A DNA stretch of 64,000 bases from JAZLFH01 sp045615705 (GTDB lineage Bacteria; Bacillota; Clostridia; UMGS1883). How positions within the stretch are numbered: the stretch's first letter is position 1; the number at the start of each line of letters is the position of its first letter. The notes below the pieces were generated by a model, which saw only the letters and a list, made by a program, of their open reading frames with translations, searched no databases and had not been told where the DNA came from. A program made the position numbers and the translations under genes. This document shows positions 26,531 through 34,954 of the stretch, piece by piece. The DNA lies in contig JAZLFH010000017.1 of NCBI GenBank assembly GCA_045615705.1, forward strand, positions 1 through 64,000, written 5' to 3'.

Positions 26531-27007
26531 TTATATTTTTTCTATCAAAGCAACTGCTCGGGTTTCAATGCCTTCTTCTTTGCCGATAAACCCCAATTTC
26601 TCATTTGTTTTTGCCTTGATGCTTACAAATTCTTTGTCAATAGACAAAACCGAAGCAATTTTTTCTTGCATCAGAGGGATAAACGGTGCCATTTTAGGCT
26701 TCTGTGCAATTATTATGCTATCTATATTCACTATCCGGTATCCTTTTTCTTTTAAAAGTTCATTAGCATCTTCTAAAAGGCTGACACTTGAAATATCTTT
26801 GTATTTATCACTTGTATCCGGATAATGGCTTCCGATATCACCAAGTGCCGATGCACCAAACAGTGCATCAATTATGGCATGAATTAAAGCATCGGCATCG
26901 GAATGTCCTAAAAGTCCCTTGTCGTGCGGAATTTCTATTCCGCCCAAGATTAGTTTTCTTCCCTCTGCAAGTGCGTGAGTATCACAGCCTATTCCAACTC
27001 TTATCAC
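26531..27007 (-). CDS. ispF: 2-C-methyl-D-erythritol 2,4-cyclodiphosphate synthase
   Basis: The 158-residue IspF cyclises CDP-methylerythritol 2-phosphate in the MEP isoprenoid route. It has the metal ligands in GCDTHAL, GHSDADALIHAIIDAL, and SHYPDT. Its start overlaps the ispD stop by 4 bases. The order carD-ispD-ispF is familiar from Clostridia. Confidence 0.96.
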   Translation of the reverse strand: MIRVGIGCDTHALAEGRKLILGGIEIPHDKGLLGHSDADALIHAIIDALFGASALGDIGSHYPDTSDKYKDISSVSLLEDANELLKEKGYRIVNIDSIIIAQKPKMAPFIPLMQEKIASVLSIDKEFVSIKAKTNEKLGFIGKEEGIETRAVALIEKI

Positions 27008-27675
27008 GCATTTTCACGCCCCTTTATTATTGCTTTAACCATTTCTATATCATCTTTTGTTGTAAGTTTTATATTTGTGCTGCTGCACTCAACAACCTTG
27101 ATTGTTATGCCGTTCTTCTCGCACAAGGCACAATCGTCCGACATACTCTCGCAATCCTTATAGGCTTCTAAAAGTATATCTTTTCTGAAAATCTGCGGAG
27201 TTCTTATTCTTAAAACATTTTCTCTGTCTATTGTTCTTTTGATAAACATATCATTATCAATTTCTTTTAATGTTTCTGTTTCTCTGACCCCGACTGCCGC
27301 CGCTCCATATCTTTTTGCTTCGTCTATCGCTTTTTTAATTGTTTCTTTGTCTATAAGAGGTCTTGCTCCATCGTGTACCGCTATAAAATTCGCATCTTTT
27401 GATACATTTTCAAGTGCTTTTTTAACACTTTCGGTACGATTTTTTCCACCTTTTAGAACAGCACGAACTTTATTAAAGCCGTGCTGTTTTATTATTTTAT
27501 TATATTCTTCTATATTCTTTTCATTAGCCGTTACAATAATTTCAAACACTTCGTCTGTTTCTTCAAACGGTTCAATACTTCTTTCAAGCGTTGTTTTCCC
27601 GAAAAAATCAATGAGCATCTTATCAATACCCATTCTGCTCGAATTACCTGCCGCTGTAACTATAACCGAAACCAT
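27004..27675 (-). CDS. ispD: 2-C-methyl-D-erythritol 4-phosphate cytidylyltransferase
   Basis: IspD, 223 residues, activates MEP with CTP. The N-terminal glycine-rich loop reads VTAAGNSSRMG, followed by DKM; VHDGARPLI and TPQ near the middle are also family marks. The open frame starts far upstream, but GGAGG inside the end of carD and ATG 27675 give the normal N-terminus MVSVIVTAAG. The ribosome site lies across the carD stop, so translation is probably coupled. Confidence 0.95.
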   Translation of the reverse strand: MVSVIVTAAGNSSRMGIDKMLIDFFGKTTLERSIEPFEETDEVFEIIVTANEKNIEEYNKIIKQHGFNKVRAVLKGGKNRTESVKKALENVSKDANFIAVHDGARPLIDKETIKKAIDEAKRYGAAAVGVRETETLKEIDNDMFIKRTIDRENVLRIRTPQIFRKDILLEAYKDCESMSDDCALCEKNGITIKVVECSSTNIKLTTKDDIEMVKAIIKGRENA

Positions 27676-27676
27676 T

Positions 27677-28171
27677 TCAGCCAACCTCCGCCTGTGAAAC
27701 GACAATATCTTTGAGTTTCTGCTCAATATCGCTGTTTTTAAGACCTGTTGCAAGAACTATTTCACTTATAATGATTTGTTTTGCACTTGTGAGCATTTTT
27801 CTCTCGCCTGTTGAAAGTCCTCTTTGTAAATCACGAAACATAAGTGCTTTTACAACAGATGCAACCTCCAATATGTCCCCGCTTTTGATTTTTACCATAT
27901 TCTCGCGGTAACGCTTGTTCCAGTTTGCATTTTCCTCTACTTCCATGCATTCAAAAGATTTGATAAGTTCCTCCGCCTCTTCTTTGCCGATTACATCACG
28001 AACTCCAACCTCAGATACCGAATCCATCGGAATCATAATCTTCATATCACCAAATGGCGAACGCATGACATAATATTTTTTTACTACACCGAGAATTTCC
28101 TGCTCCTCAATGGCATCTATTATTCCCGCTCCGTGCATTGGAAAAGCCACTTTGTCGCCAATTTTATACAT
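27677..28171 (-). CDS. CarD-family transcriptional regulator
   Basis: The 164-residue protein begins MYKIGDKVAFPMHGAGIID, the CarD/CdnL RNA-polymerase-interaction domain (residues 1-60), followed by the helical DNA-binding part (NWNKRYRENMVKIKSGD, SAKQIIISEI). CarD proteins bind the RNA polymerase beta subunit and stabilise open promoters. GGAGG 9 bases before ATG 28171 decides the start; the upstream 35 codons are untranslated leader. It heads the carD-ispD-ispF unit. Confidence 0.93.
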   Translation of the reverse strand: MYKIGDKVAFPMHGAGIIDAIEEQEILGVVKKYYVMRSPFGDMKIMIPMDSVSEVGVRDVIGKEEAEELIKSFECMEVEENANWNKRYRENMVKIKSGDILEVASVVKALMFRDLQRGLSTGERKMLTSAKQIIISEIVLATGLKNSDIEQKLKDIVVSQAEVG

Positions 28172-28205
28172 ACAATTACCTCCGCAAAAACCTGTTGCCA
28201 TCTTT

Positions 28206-28234
28206 ATACTACCACTTTTTGCTTGAATTGTCAA
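28206..28234 (-). promoter_or_regulatory. Promoter of carD-ispD-ispF
   Basis: Minus strand TTGACA (28234-28229), 17 bases, TAGTAT (28211-28206), about 35 bases before the carD ATG. Confidence 0.75.
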
Positions 28235-28306
28235 ATAAAAAATAATTACTATAACATATTTTTCTGTAACATACAAGGATTTTTTTGCAATTTGTCAAAA
28301 AAATGA

Positions 28307-28346
28307 AAAAAAGGATGTAAAAAAACAATTTTACATCCTCTTTTTA
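28307..28346 (-). terminator. Terminator of the amino-acid ABC operon
   Basis: Minus strand GAGGATGTAAAATTG pairs through GGATGTAAA and TTTACATCC, followed by T7. The stem core is the same as that of the terminator at 23521. Confidence 0.85.
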
Positions 28347-28352
28347 AAACCC

Positions 28353-29084
28353 TTATAAAACCTTATTAAGGAAATCAATAGTTCGTGAATTTTTTGGAGC
28401 AGTGAAAACTTCCTCGGGATTTCCCTCTTCGACAATAACGCCGCCGTCAATAAATATGACCCTGTCGGAAACTTCTCTTGCAAATCCCATTTCATGCGTT
28501 ACGACAATCATTGTCATGCCTTCGTTTGCAAGTTTTTTCATAACCTGCAAAACCTCACCTACCATTTCGGGGTCAAGTGCCGAAGTAGGCTCATCAAAAA
28601 GCATAATGTCGGGTTTCATTGCCAAAGCTCTTGCAATCGCAACTCTCTGTTGCTGACCTCCGGACAAACTCGGCGGATATTCATCAAGTTTATCTTCAAG
28701 CCCTACTCTTTGCAAAAGATTTATTGCCATTTCCTCCGCTTCCAATTTTGTCATTAACTTAGTGTCAACGGGAGCCATCATAACATTCTGTTTGACGGTC
28801 AAATGCGGGAACAGATTAAACTGCTGAAAAACCATTCCGATATTTCTTCTGACTTTGTCAATATTAATCTTTTTGTTGGTAACTTCGACACCGTCAACAA
28901 CAATCGTTCCCTCGGTTGGTTCTTCAAGTTTGTTGATGCAACGAAGCATTGTGGATTTGCCGGAACCTGACGGTCCTATTACGCAAACAACTTCGCCCTC
29001 GTAAACATCTAAATCTATGCCCGATAAAACTTCACGATGAAAACTCTTTTTTAAACCTTTAATTTCTACTTTTTTTTCTTTCAC
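28353..29084 (-). CDS. Polar amino-acid ABC transporter, ATP-binding protein (GlnQ type)
   Basis: The 243-residue ATPase has Walker A GPSGSGKSTML, signature LSGGQQQRVAIARAL and Walker B IMLFDEPTSALDP, and closely follows the GlnQ/HisP pattern (VFQQFNLFPHLTV). It starts with GTG at 29084, with GGAGAAG upstream inside the permease gene, and overlaps that gene by 26 bases. With the permease and binding protein it forms a complete importer. Confidence 0.95.
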   Translation of the reverse strand: MKEKKVEIKGLKKSFHREVLSGIDLDVYEGEVVCVIGPSGSGKSTMLRCINKLEEPTEGTIVVDGVEVTNKKINIDKVRRNIGMVFQQFNLFPHLTVKQNVMMAPVDTKLMTKLEAEEMAINLLQRVGLEDKLDEYPPSLSGGQQQRVAIARALAMKPDIMLFDEPTSALDPEMVGEVLQVMKKLANEGMTMIVVTHEMGFAREVSDRVIFIDGGVIVEEGNPEEVFTAPKNSRTIDFLNKVL

Positions 29085-29745
29085 AGTTGACTTTCTTCTC
29101 CAAATAATTTGATACTAACATCAGAATAGATATTACAACCAAGTAATAACACGCAACCATTATGTAAGTCGCAAAGAAAAGATATGACTTACCCACATAA
29201 ATCTTTGCTCTGTTAACCAAATCCGCAAGTCCGATGACCGAAAGAATTGATGTATCCTTTATTGTGATAATAAACTGATTCACCAAAGACGGAATGACAA
29301 TTTTAAATGCCTGAGGTAAAACAACCTTTATCATTGTGCGTGTTTTTGTAAGTCCAAGGCTTCTTGCAGCTTCGGACTGTCCTTTTGGGACTGCTTGAAT
29401 ACCGCTTCTGAAAATTTCGGCAAGATACGCTCCCGCATTTATAGAAAGCGTTATAAGTCCTGCCGTAAACGGATTAATTCTAAATTCGGGTGCAAATATC
29501 TGTATAACCTGAGGAATTCCGAAATATACTATAAACGCCTGAACAATCATCGGCGTTCCTCGAATCGCCCAAATATACACACCTGCAATTGCGTTAAGTA
29601 TCTTACTCTTTGAAATTTTCATCAAGCAAGTGAAAAGACCTATTACAAAACCTATCGCAAGTGAAATAACAGATATCGCTATTGTCAGGCGAACACCTTC
29701 TATTAAAAGCGGCGTTGCCTCTTTAAATGCTCTAAAAAAATCCAC
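29059..29745 (-). CDS. Polar amino-acid ABC transporter, permease
   Basis: The 228-residue membrane protein has five or so helices and the HisMQ-type sequence WAIRGTPMIVQAF, AYLAEIFRSGIQAVPKGQSEAARSLGL, which is the EAA loop that contacts the ATPase. The start is GTG 29745 with AGGATAG ahead. Only one permease gene is present, so it should act as a homodimer. Confidence 0.95.
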   Translation of the reverse strand: MDFFRAFKEATPLLIEGVRLTIAISVISLAIGFVIGLFTCLMKISKSKILNAIAGVYIWAIRGTPMIVQAFIVYFGIPQVIQIFAPEFRINPFTAGLITLSINAGAYLAEIFRSGIQAVPKGQSEAARSLGLTKTRTMIKVVLPQAFKIVIPSLVNQFIITIKDTSILSVIGLADLVNRAKIYVGKSYLFFATYIMVACYYLVVISILMLVSNYLEKKVNCERKKSRN

Positions 29746-29767
29746 GTTAATCTATCCTAATAATTTA

Positions 29768-30541
29768 TTAATAACCGTATTTTGCAAGAATCTGCGCATA
29801 TTCACCGGAAGCCTTGATATTTGCAAGACCTTTGTTGAACATTTCAATAAGTTCGGGATTTGAACCCTTCTTAACCGCAAATCCGTAATATGCAGGCGCA
29901 ATAACATCGCCTACTGTTTTAAGTGCAAGGTTTTCAGATGTGATTGCCCAACCGATAACACTGCGGTCCTCAAAGCAAGCATCGTTTGCACCGTTTATAA
30001 CTGCTGTGTACATTGTCGGGGAATCTTCATAAGAAACAGTAGTAAATCCTTTCTCGTCCTTTACGGATTCAGCATATTCTGTTCCCATTGTGCCGATTTT
30101 TGTTGCAACGCTCTTGCCGTTTAATGCATCAACGGAATCAATATCACTTCCCGCAGCAACTACTAAAATCTGACCATCTTCAAAGTAACCTTCCGAGAAA
30201 TCGAATGTTTCTTTTCTCTTCTCGTTTATTGTCATACCGGCAATCATACCATCTGCCTGGCCGGACTGAACTGCACCCATAGATGCGTCAAAACCTTCGT
30301 TTTTAACTTCGTACTTGAAGTTTTGGTCTTTTGCGATTGCAGCAAGAATATCCATATCAACTCCGACATATTCTTTTGCTTCTTCATCATAATACTCAAA
30401 CGGTGCAAATGAATTGTCCGAATAAATTATGTATGTTTTTTGATTTTCCGCTGCATCTTTTACCGTTCCGCTTTGAGTTGTGCAAGCTGCAAGGCTTACG
30501 CAAAGAGCAAGAACAACTACTAAACTAAAAATTTTTTTCAT
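29768..30541 (-). CDS. Polar amino-acid ABC transporter, substrate-binding lipoprotein
   Basis: The 257-residue lipoprotein has a type II signal peptide with lipobox LAAC (Cys20), then a family 3 solute-binding fold (SFAPFEYYDEEAKEYVGVDMDI, GMTINEKRKETFDFSEGY). It captures an amino acid outside the membrane and delivers it to the permease at 29059. Lgt, which lipidates this cysteine, is encoded at 42314. The exact amino acid cannot be read from sequence. Confidence 0.94.
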   Translation of the reverse strand: MKKIFSLVVVLALCVSLAACTTQSGTVKDAAENQKTYIIYSDNSFAPFEYYDEEAKEYVGVDMDILAAIAKDQNFKYEVKNEGFDASMGAVQSGQADGMIAGMTINEKRKETFDFSEGYFEDGQILVVAAGSDIDSVDALNGKSVATKIGTMGTEYAESVKDEKGFTTVSYEDSPTMYTAVINGANDACFEDRSVIGWAITSENLALKTVGDVIAPAYYGFAVKKGSNPELIEMFNKGLANIKASGEYAQILAKYGY

Positions 30542-30573
30542 ATTTACTGATACCTCCCATAAATAATATATTA

Positions 30574-30602
30574 ATTTTACAACAAGTTTATATAAATTGC
30601 AA
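30574..30602 (-). promoter_or_regulatory. Promoter of the amino-acid ABC operon
   Basis: Minus strand TTGCAA (30602-30597), 17 bases, TAAAAT (30579-30574), about 33 bases before the lipoprotein ATG. Confidence 0.6.
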
Positions 30603-30632
30603 GAGTTTTTTGTCGCCGTTTCATCAAATATG

Positions 30633-30662
30633 TTGACACAGGTAGTCTTTTAGTGCTATTAT
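30633..30662 (+). promoter_or_regulatory. Promoter of the acyl-CoA ligase
   Basis: TTGACA at 30633-30638 and TATTAT at 30657-30662, 18-base spacer, about 32 bases before the ATG. It diverges from the ABC promoter. Confidence 0.72.
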
Positions 30663-30693
30663 AATTGAAAAGTTTATTTTTGGAGGTGTACAA

Positions 30694-32355
30694 ATGGACT
30701 TTCTTAATATGACACTCGGCGACCTTTTGGACGATTGTGCAATTAAGCATCCGGATACCGAAGCAATAGTCTATCCAAAGACCGGTCTGAGACTTACATA
30801 CAAAGAATTTAACGAAGTTTGTCGCCGCACCGCCAAAGGCTTTCTCAAAATGGGTATTAAAAAGGGTGACCATATTGCTATATGGGCTACCAACTACCCC
30901 GAGTGGCTTATAACAATGTTTGCCTCGGCAAAAATCGGTGCAACACTTGTTACGGTTAATACCAATTATAAAATTTTTGAACTTGAATATTTGATGAAAC
31001 AGTCCGACTCCTCCACTCTGATTTTAATGGAAGGCGTCAAAAGTTCAAATTATATGGATATATTGTATGACCTTTGTCCTGAACTTTACGATTCAAAAAA
31101 AGGTGAACTATCTTCTAAAAAACTTCCATTTTTAAAGAGAGTAATTTATCTTGACGAAAAAGAATATCCCGGAGTTTATAACTGGAAGGAAATCGAACTT
31201 TTTGGTAAAGATGTTTCGGATGAAGAACTTGACAAAATACAAAAAAGCATTGATGTTCACGATGTTGTAAATATGCAGTATACTTCGGGAACAACAGGTT
31301 TTCCCAAAGGTGTTATGCTTACACATTACAATATAGTAAACAACGGACTTAATATCGGTAACGGACTTCAATTCACGGAAAAGGACAGACTGTTGGTTTG
31401 TGTTCCGCTTTTTCATTGTTTCGGAGCGGTTTTGGCAACTATTGCAAGCGTAACACACTGTACAACCATTGTATTGATTGATGTTTACTCGCCGACTCGT
31501 GTTATGCAGGCGATTCAAGATGAGAATTGCACTGCTCTGCACGGTGTCCCTACAATGTTTATATTTATGCTTGACCATCCGGATTTTCATAAGTATAAAA
31601 TGCCTTACCTTCATAAAGGAATTATGGCAGGTTCGCCTTGCCCGATAGAAAGAATGCGTCAAGCAATCGACCTTATGGGAATGAAAGATATTGTCATTGT
31701 TTACGGTCAAACAGAGGCTTCCCCGGGTTGCACAATGACAACTATTGACGACACAATAGAAAGAAAGGTCAATACTGTCGGTAAAGTTTTTCCCGGTACC
31801 GAGGCAAAAATCGTTGACCCGGAAACAGGTGAAACTCTCGGTCCGAATCAAACCGGAGAATTTTGTTCGAGAGGCTACCATATTATGAAAGGGTATTACA
31901 AAATGCCCGAAGCAACTGCTTTGGCAATAGATAAAGACGGGTGGCTTCATACAGGTGATTTGGCAACTGTTGATGAAGACGGATATTACAAAATAACAGG
32001 TCGTTTAAAAGATATGATTATCCGTGGCGGAGAGAATATCTATCCTCGGGAAATCGAAGAACTTTTGTATACTAACCCGTCTGTCCAAGATGTTCAGATT
32101 GTCGGTGTGCCGAGTTTGAAGCACGGCGAAGAGGTTGCGGCGTTTGTCATACCTAATCCGGGAGAGACTTTGACGGAAGAAGATGTAAAAGAATTTGTAA
32201 GCGAACGCATGGCAAGGCACAAAGTACCGAGTTATGTAGCAATCGTAGATTCTTTCCCGATGACTGCAAGCGGTAAAATTCAAAAATTCAAATTAAAAGA
32301 CATGGCAATTGAGATGTTTAATCTGTCCGATGCCGCCAACATAGAAACAGCATAA
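30694..32355 (+). CDS. AMP-forming acyl-CoA synthetase (FadD-like)
   Basis: The 553-residue enzyme activates a carboxylic acid with ATP and CoA. It has the P-loop YTSGTTGFPKGVML, YGQTEASPG, the hinge GWLHTGDLATVDEDGYY, and the C-terminal SGKIQKFKLKD with the catalytic lysine. The overall sequence fits medium- to long-chain fatty-acid ligases, but chain length is a guess. TGGAGGTG precedes the ATG. It is a single-gene unit with its own promoter and terminator. Confidence 0.92.
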   Translation: MDFLNMTLGDLLDDCAIKHPDTEAIVYPKTGLRLTYKEFNEVCRRTAKGFLKMGIKKGDHIAIWATNYPEWLITMFASAKIGATLVTVNTNYKIFELEYLMKQSDSSTLILMEGVKSSNYMDILYDLCPELYDSKKGELSSKKLPFLKRVIYLDEKEYPGVYNWKEIELFGKDVSDEELDKIQKSIDVHDVVNMQYTSGTTGFPKGVMLTHYNIVNNGLNIGNGLQFTEKDRLLVCVPLFHCFGAVLATIASVTHCTTIVLIDVYSPTRVMQAIQDENCTALHGVPTMFIFMLDHPDFHKYKMPYLHKGIMAGSPCPIERMRQAIDLMGMKDIVIVYGQTEASPGCTMTTIDDTIERKVNTVGKVFPGTEAKIVDPETGETLGPNQTGEFCSRGYHIMKGYYKMPEATALAIDKDGWLHTGDLATVDEDGYYKITGRLKDMIIRGGENIYPREIEELLYTNPSVQDVQIVGVPSLKHGEEVAAFVIPNPGETLTEEDVKEFVSERMARHKVPSYVAIVDSFPMTASGKIQKFKLKDMAIEMFNLSDAANIETA

Positions 32356-32381
32356 AAAAGCACCCGATGGGTGCTTTTTTA
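32353..32381. terminator. Bidirectional terminator, acyl-CoA ligase / pantothenate kinase
   Basis: AAAAAAGCACCC pairs with GGGTGCTTTTTT across GAT, with A and T tracts on both sides of a convergent gene pair. Confidence 0.9.
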
Positions 32382-32403
32382 TGCTGTTTTTTAATATAAT
32401 TGT

Positions 32404-33213
32404 TTATGATTTCATTACTGCTCCGATTGCTCCCGCAAAAGCAGCATTTTTCGGAATGATAAATTTGTTATCACAGAGTTTTTTGATAGAGTTTAGTATC
32501 TCATCAAACCTTATATAGTTAGTAAGAGAACCCAGTACAACAATGTTTTTGGTATTTTTCTGTCGTGCGGTAAAAACAGCCGACATGGAAACCGATTGAA
32601 TTACCAAATTAAAAATTCCGAGTGCCATATCTTCTTTACTTGCATCTTCTTTAAGCCCGCCAAAGAACGAAACCGATGTATCGGGCCATAAATTTGAAAC
32701 CGTGCCGTCTATAACATCCTTTATTAAAAGGTCAACATTTTCAATTCTGCCTTTTTGAGAAAGCATGCTGATTTGAGAAAAACTCTGTGCATCTAATAAA
32801 GCTTTTCCAAGTCCCATTACGGTTCCTCCACCCAAAGAAAGCCCTCCGAGATGTAAAAACTTATCGTCTTTTGCGTAAATATAAGCCGTTCCCGTCCCAA
32901 GGCTTAACACTATTGCCTCGGATAGGTTTGACAAATATAATGCACCTCTGCCCACTGCTTCAAATTCACTAACCTTTACGGTTTCTGTATCGAGCAAATT
33001 TCCGTTTATATTTAGCGAATTAATACCCGTGAGAAAAACTTTTTTAAGTTTTTCTTTTTTTATTGAATTCTTCACAAGCATACTTTCTATATGTTGCTCT
33101 AACTTTTCTTTTGAATTAGTTGCATCTATACACAAAAAGTCAATGAAGTTGGCATCTTCTTTAAGTACGAGTTTTGTTGACGACGAGCCCATATCAACAC
33201 CGACAAAACACAC
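32404..33213 (-). CDS. coaW: Type II pantothenate kinase
   Basis: The 269-residue protein begins CFVGVDMGSSSTKLV, the ASKHA phosphate loop of type II (CoaW/PANK-like) pantothenate kinases, with LSLGTGTAYIY, LGGGTVMGLGKAL and the C-terminal AAFAGAIGA. It phosphorylates pantothenate in CoA synthesis. The start is GTG 33213, sharing its first base with the TAG stop of the upstream transporter gene (TAGTG), so the two are coupled. That neighbour supports a vitamin B5 salvage role. Confidence 0.87.
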   Translation of the reverse strand: MCFVGVDMGSSSTKLVLKEDANFIDFLCIDATNSKEKLEQHIESMLVKNSIKKEKLKKVFLTGINSLNINGNLLDTETVKVSEFEAVGRGALYLSNLSEAIVLSLGTGTAYIYAKDDKFLHLGGLSLGGGTVMGLGKALLDAQSFSQISMLSQKGRIENVDLLIKDVIDGTVSNLWPDTSVSFFGGLKEDASKEDMALGIFNLVIQSVSMSAVFTARQKNTKNIVVLGSLTNYIRFDEILNSIKKLCDNKFIIPKNAAFAGAIGAVMKS

Positions 33214-33782
33214 TACACCCTCGCCGCCTTTTTAACTGTTTTATAAAGAATAGGAACTAAAACTATTGCTCCTATAAGTTCGATTACTCCGTTTATTCCT
33301 ATAAGTGTTGTAATTATTGTTTTAAAAAGGTCATAAACCGCCTTGTAGCTTTCAAACATTCCTCCGAATATGTAGTAAGAGCCAAGTACCAAAACGGTAT
33401 TTGAAAGTGTGCCTATGCACGCAGTAATTCCCGCTTTTAACACATCACTTATGCTTGTCCTCGAAAGAGCCTTAAAAATTGCTCCTGCAATTATTCCGAC
33501 CAGTATTCGGGGAAGAACAGAAATAAGAGGATTTGTAAAGGCTATCCAAAGAGGATTTGTAAAGGCTCGAATCATGCATGTTACTCCCCACACCAAACCC
33601 AATACTCCTCCGTTTTTAACTCCCAGAATAGTTGCACCCAAAATTACAACTATATGAATTGTTGTAATCTCAATTAAGCCGTAGTTAATATAACCGAAAT
33701 ACGGTACAACAGTAAACACAACAATAACTGCGGAAAGTATTGCAAGCAGTACAAGCCTTGCAGTGTTAGTGTTTTTTGTCAT
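33213..33782 (-). CDS. ECF transporter S component, probably for pantothenate
   Basis: The 189-residue membrane protein has about six helices (TARLVLLAILSAVIVVFTVVP, GLIEITTIHIVVILGA, and others), the form of a vitamin-binding S component. The energising EcfA/EcfT genes are absent, as is normal for shared-module ECF systems. The tight coupling to a pantothenate kinase suggests pantothenate; this is inferred from context. The start is ATG 33782, since GGAGGG overlaps the first possible codons at 33797. It carries an 8-residue tandem duplication. Confidence 0.82.
   Translation of the reverse strand: MTKNTNTARLVLLAILSAVIVVFTVVPYFGYINYGLIEITTIHIVVILGATILGVKNGGVLGLVWGVTCMIRAFTNPLWIAFTNPLISVLPRILVGIIAGAIFKALSRTSISDVLKAGITACIGTLSNTVLVLGSYYIFGGMFESYKAVYDLFKTIITTLIGINGVIELIGAIVLVPILYKTVKKAARV
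33527..33567 (-). repeat. 24-bp period duplication inside the ECF S component
   Basis: The 17-base string GAGGATTTGTAAAGGCT occurs at 33527 and again at 33551. On the protein level AFTNPLWI is followed by AFTNPLIS, a clean 8-residue tandem duplication. Confidence 0.9.
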
Positions 33783-33806
33783 TTGAAAACCCTCCATATT
33801 TTTAAT

Positions 33807-34784
33807 TTATACCATAAAGAATTTAAGCATAACTGTTAAATATACCCCATACATCAAAAGCATCGTTACTCCTTGCCATCTCTTTAATTTTGAAGAAATA
33901 AGCATAGGAACTATCGCAATTAATGTTATCACAAGACAAGACGGTGTGTCAAGATAAATGCCTTGTTTTGATATTGGAAGCGGTTTTTTGTTAATAAGAC
34001 CGCAGAGAGGCAAAATAAGGGTAGTATCTATGATATTTGCACCTATTATGTTTCCTACACCGAGTGAAGACTGTTTTTTTGTGATAGAAGTTATGGTTGT
34101 TACAAGTTCCGGGAGTGATGTTCCTATTGCAATTACCGTAACACCTATTATTGCCTCCGGAATTCCGAGTTTCAAAGCCAAAAATTGTCCCTTATCGACT
34201 AATATATTAGCACCCCAAACAATTCCTACCGTTCCGAAAATAAACTTTATTACATTTGACCATATTTCTTTTTTATCCGGAGTTTCTCTCTCCGATTTGA
34301 TTGCATTTTTCTTTGCCGATGCTACATTTTCATAGATAAAAATTGCAAAAATCAGTAATAAAATGATGCTTCCGATTAGCGGAAGAGAACCAGTTTCTAA
34401 TATTTTATCATAAGAGAAAAACGAAAACAAAAAAAGTGTTCCTATGGCACTCAGCATCAATATACCTTTTGCCGAATAATTCTTTCTCTCGATAACAAAC
34501 GGAAGGCATACCGCAGAAATAGCCATAATAATTCCCGTGTTTGCCGTAACCGAACCTATTGCATTGCCAAACGCCATATCCGGAAGTCCCTGAAACGCTG
34601 CCAAAAGCGATACAATGATTTCCGGAAGTGTTGTAGCAAGGCTTACAACTGTCGCCCCGACTATGACCTTTGGTATACCCGACACCTCCGCCATCCATGC
34701 CGAAGCATCAACAAACCAATCTCCGCCTTTTACTATAAATACTATTCCTACCGCAAAAATAAGTATTGCCAAAAATATCTCCAT
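33807..34784 (-). CDS. CaCA-family cation antiporter (YrbG type, Na+/Ca2+-like)
   Basis: The 325-residue membrane protein has the two inverted alpha repeats of the family: SLATTLPEIIVSLLAA with GNAIGSVTAN in the first half and IAIGTSLPELVTTITS with GVGNIIGANIID in the second. The acidic residues in LPE and the asparagines of the GxxxN-type motifs form the ion site. Members exchange Ca2+ or another divalent ion for Na+ or H+. GGAGGAAG inside the first codons makes ATG 34784 the start. A promoter, folded leader and terminator stand just upstream. Confidence 0.9.
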   Translation of the reverse strand: MEIFLAILIFAVGIVFIVKGGDWFVDASAWMAEVSGIPKVIVGATVVSLATTLPEIIVSLLAAFQGLPDMAFGNAIGSVTANTGIIMAISAVCLPFVIERKNYSAKGILMLSAIGTLFLFSFFSYDKILETGSLPLIGSIILLLIFAIFIYENVASAKKNAIKSERETPDKKEIWSNVIKFIFGTVGIVWGANILVDKGQFLALKLGIPEAIIGVTVIAIGTSLPELVTTITSITKKQSSLGVGNIIGANIIDTTLILPLCGLINKKPLPISKQGIYLDTPSCLVITLIAIVPMLISSKLKRWQGVTMLLMYGVYLTVMLKFFMV

Positions 34785-34796
34785 AACTTCCTCCAT

Positions 34797-34835
34797 AATA
34801 CAAAAGACTCATGGGTAGTTAACTATCCATGAGTC
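34797..34835 (-). terminator. Terminator in the 5' leader of the antiporter gene
   Basis: Minus strand GACTCATGG (34835-34827), inner palindrome around AGTTAACT, CCATGAGTC (34814-34806), then CTTTTGTATT. It stands between the leader RNA fold and the ATG at 34784, the position of an expression platform. Confidence 0.85.
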
Positions 34836-34920
34836 TCATTTTTAATGATACACCATGCCGATACAGGCAGGTATGTTGGCATATCAACCACCTAAGTGGC
34901 AATTACTCCCCCACAATTTT
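34836..34920 (-). ncRNA. Putative riboswitch leader of the cation antiporter (yybP-ykoY-like candidate)
   Basis: The minus strand opens with GGGGGAGTAATT (34912-34901), then a small hairpin formed by CCAC and GTGG (34899-34888), then a nested hairpin: GATA/TATC, TGCC/GGCA and TAC/GTA with internal loops (34885-34847), containing CAACATACCTGCC. The GGGGAGTA opening and the CAACATAC element recall the Mn2+-sensing yybP-ykoY riboswitch, but the canonical 3' closing sequence (GCAAGACC) is not visible. Its own promoter precedes it and a terminator follows. The exact class is uncertain; a structured cation-responsive leader is the safest reading. Confidence 0.55.
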
Positions 34921-34925
34921 CTATG

Positions 34926-34954
34926 ATTTTATCACAGAAATTATTACTTTGCAA
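34926..34954 (-). promoter_or_regulatory. Promoter of the antiporter leader, inside the end of pckG
   Basis: Minus strand TTGCAA (34954-34949, within the last codons of pckG), 17 bases, TAAAAT (34931-34926). Transcription would start about base 34919, at the first bases of the folded leader. Confidence 0.6.

Noticed and set aside
28172..28276. N-terminal extension of CarD
   Set aside because: The upstream codons cover the promoter region; GGAGG and the family N-terminus fix the start at 28171.
31132..31950. 272-codon minus-strand frame inside the acyl-CoA ligase
   Set aside because: It lies wholly opposite a clear enzyme gene, has a Cys/His/Phe-rich composition typical of antisense reading and no ribosome site.
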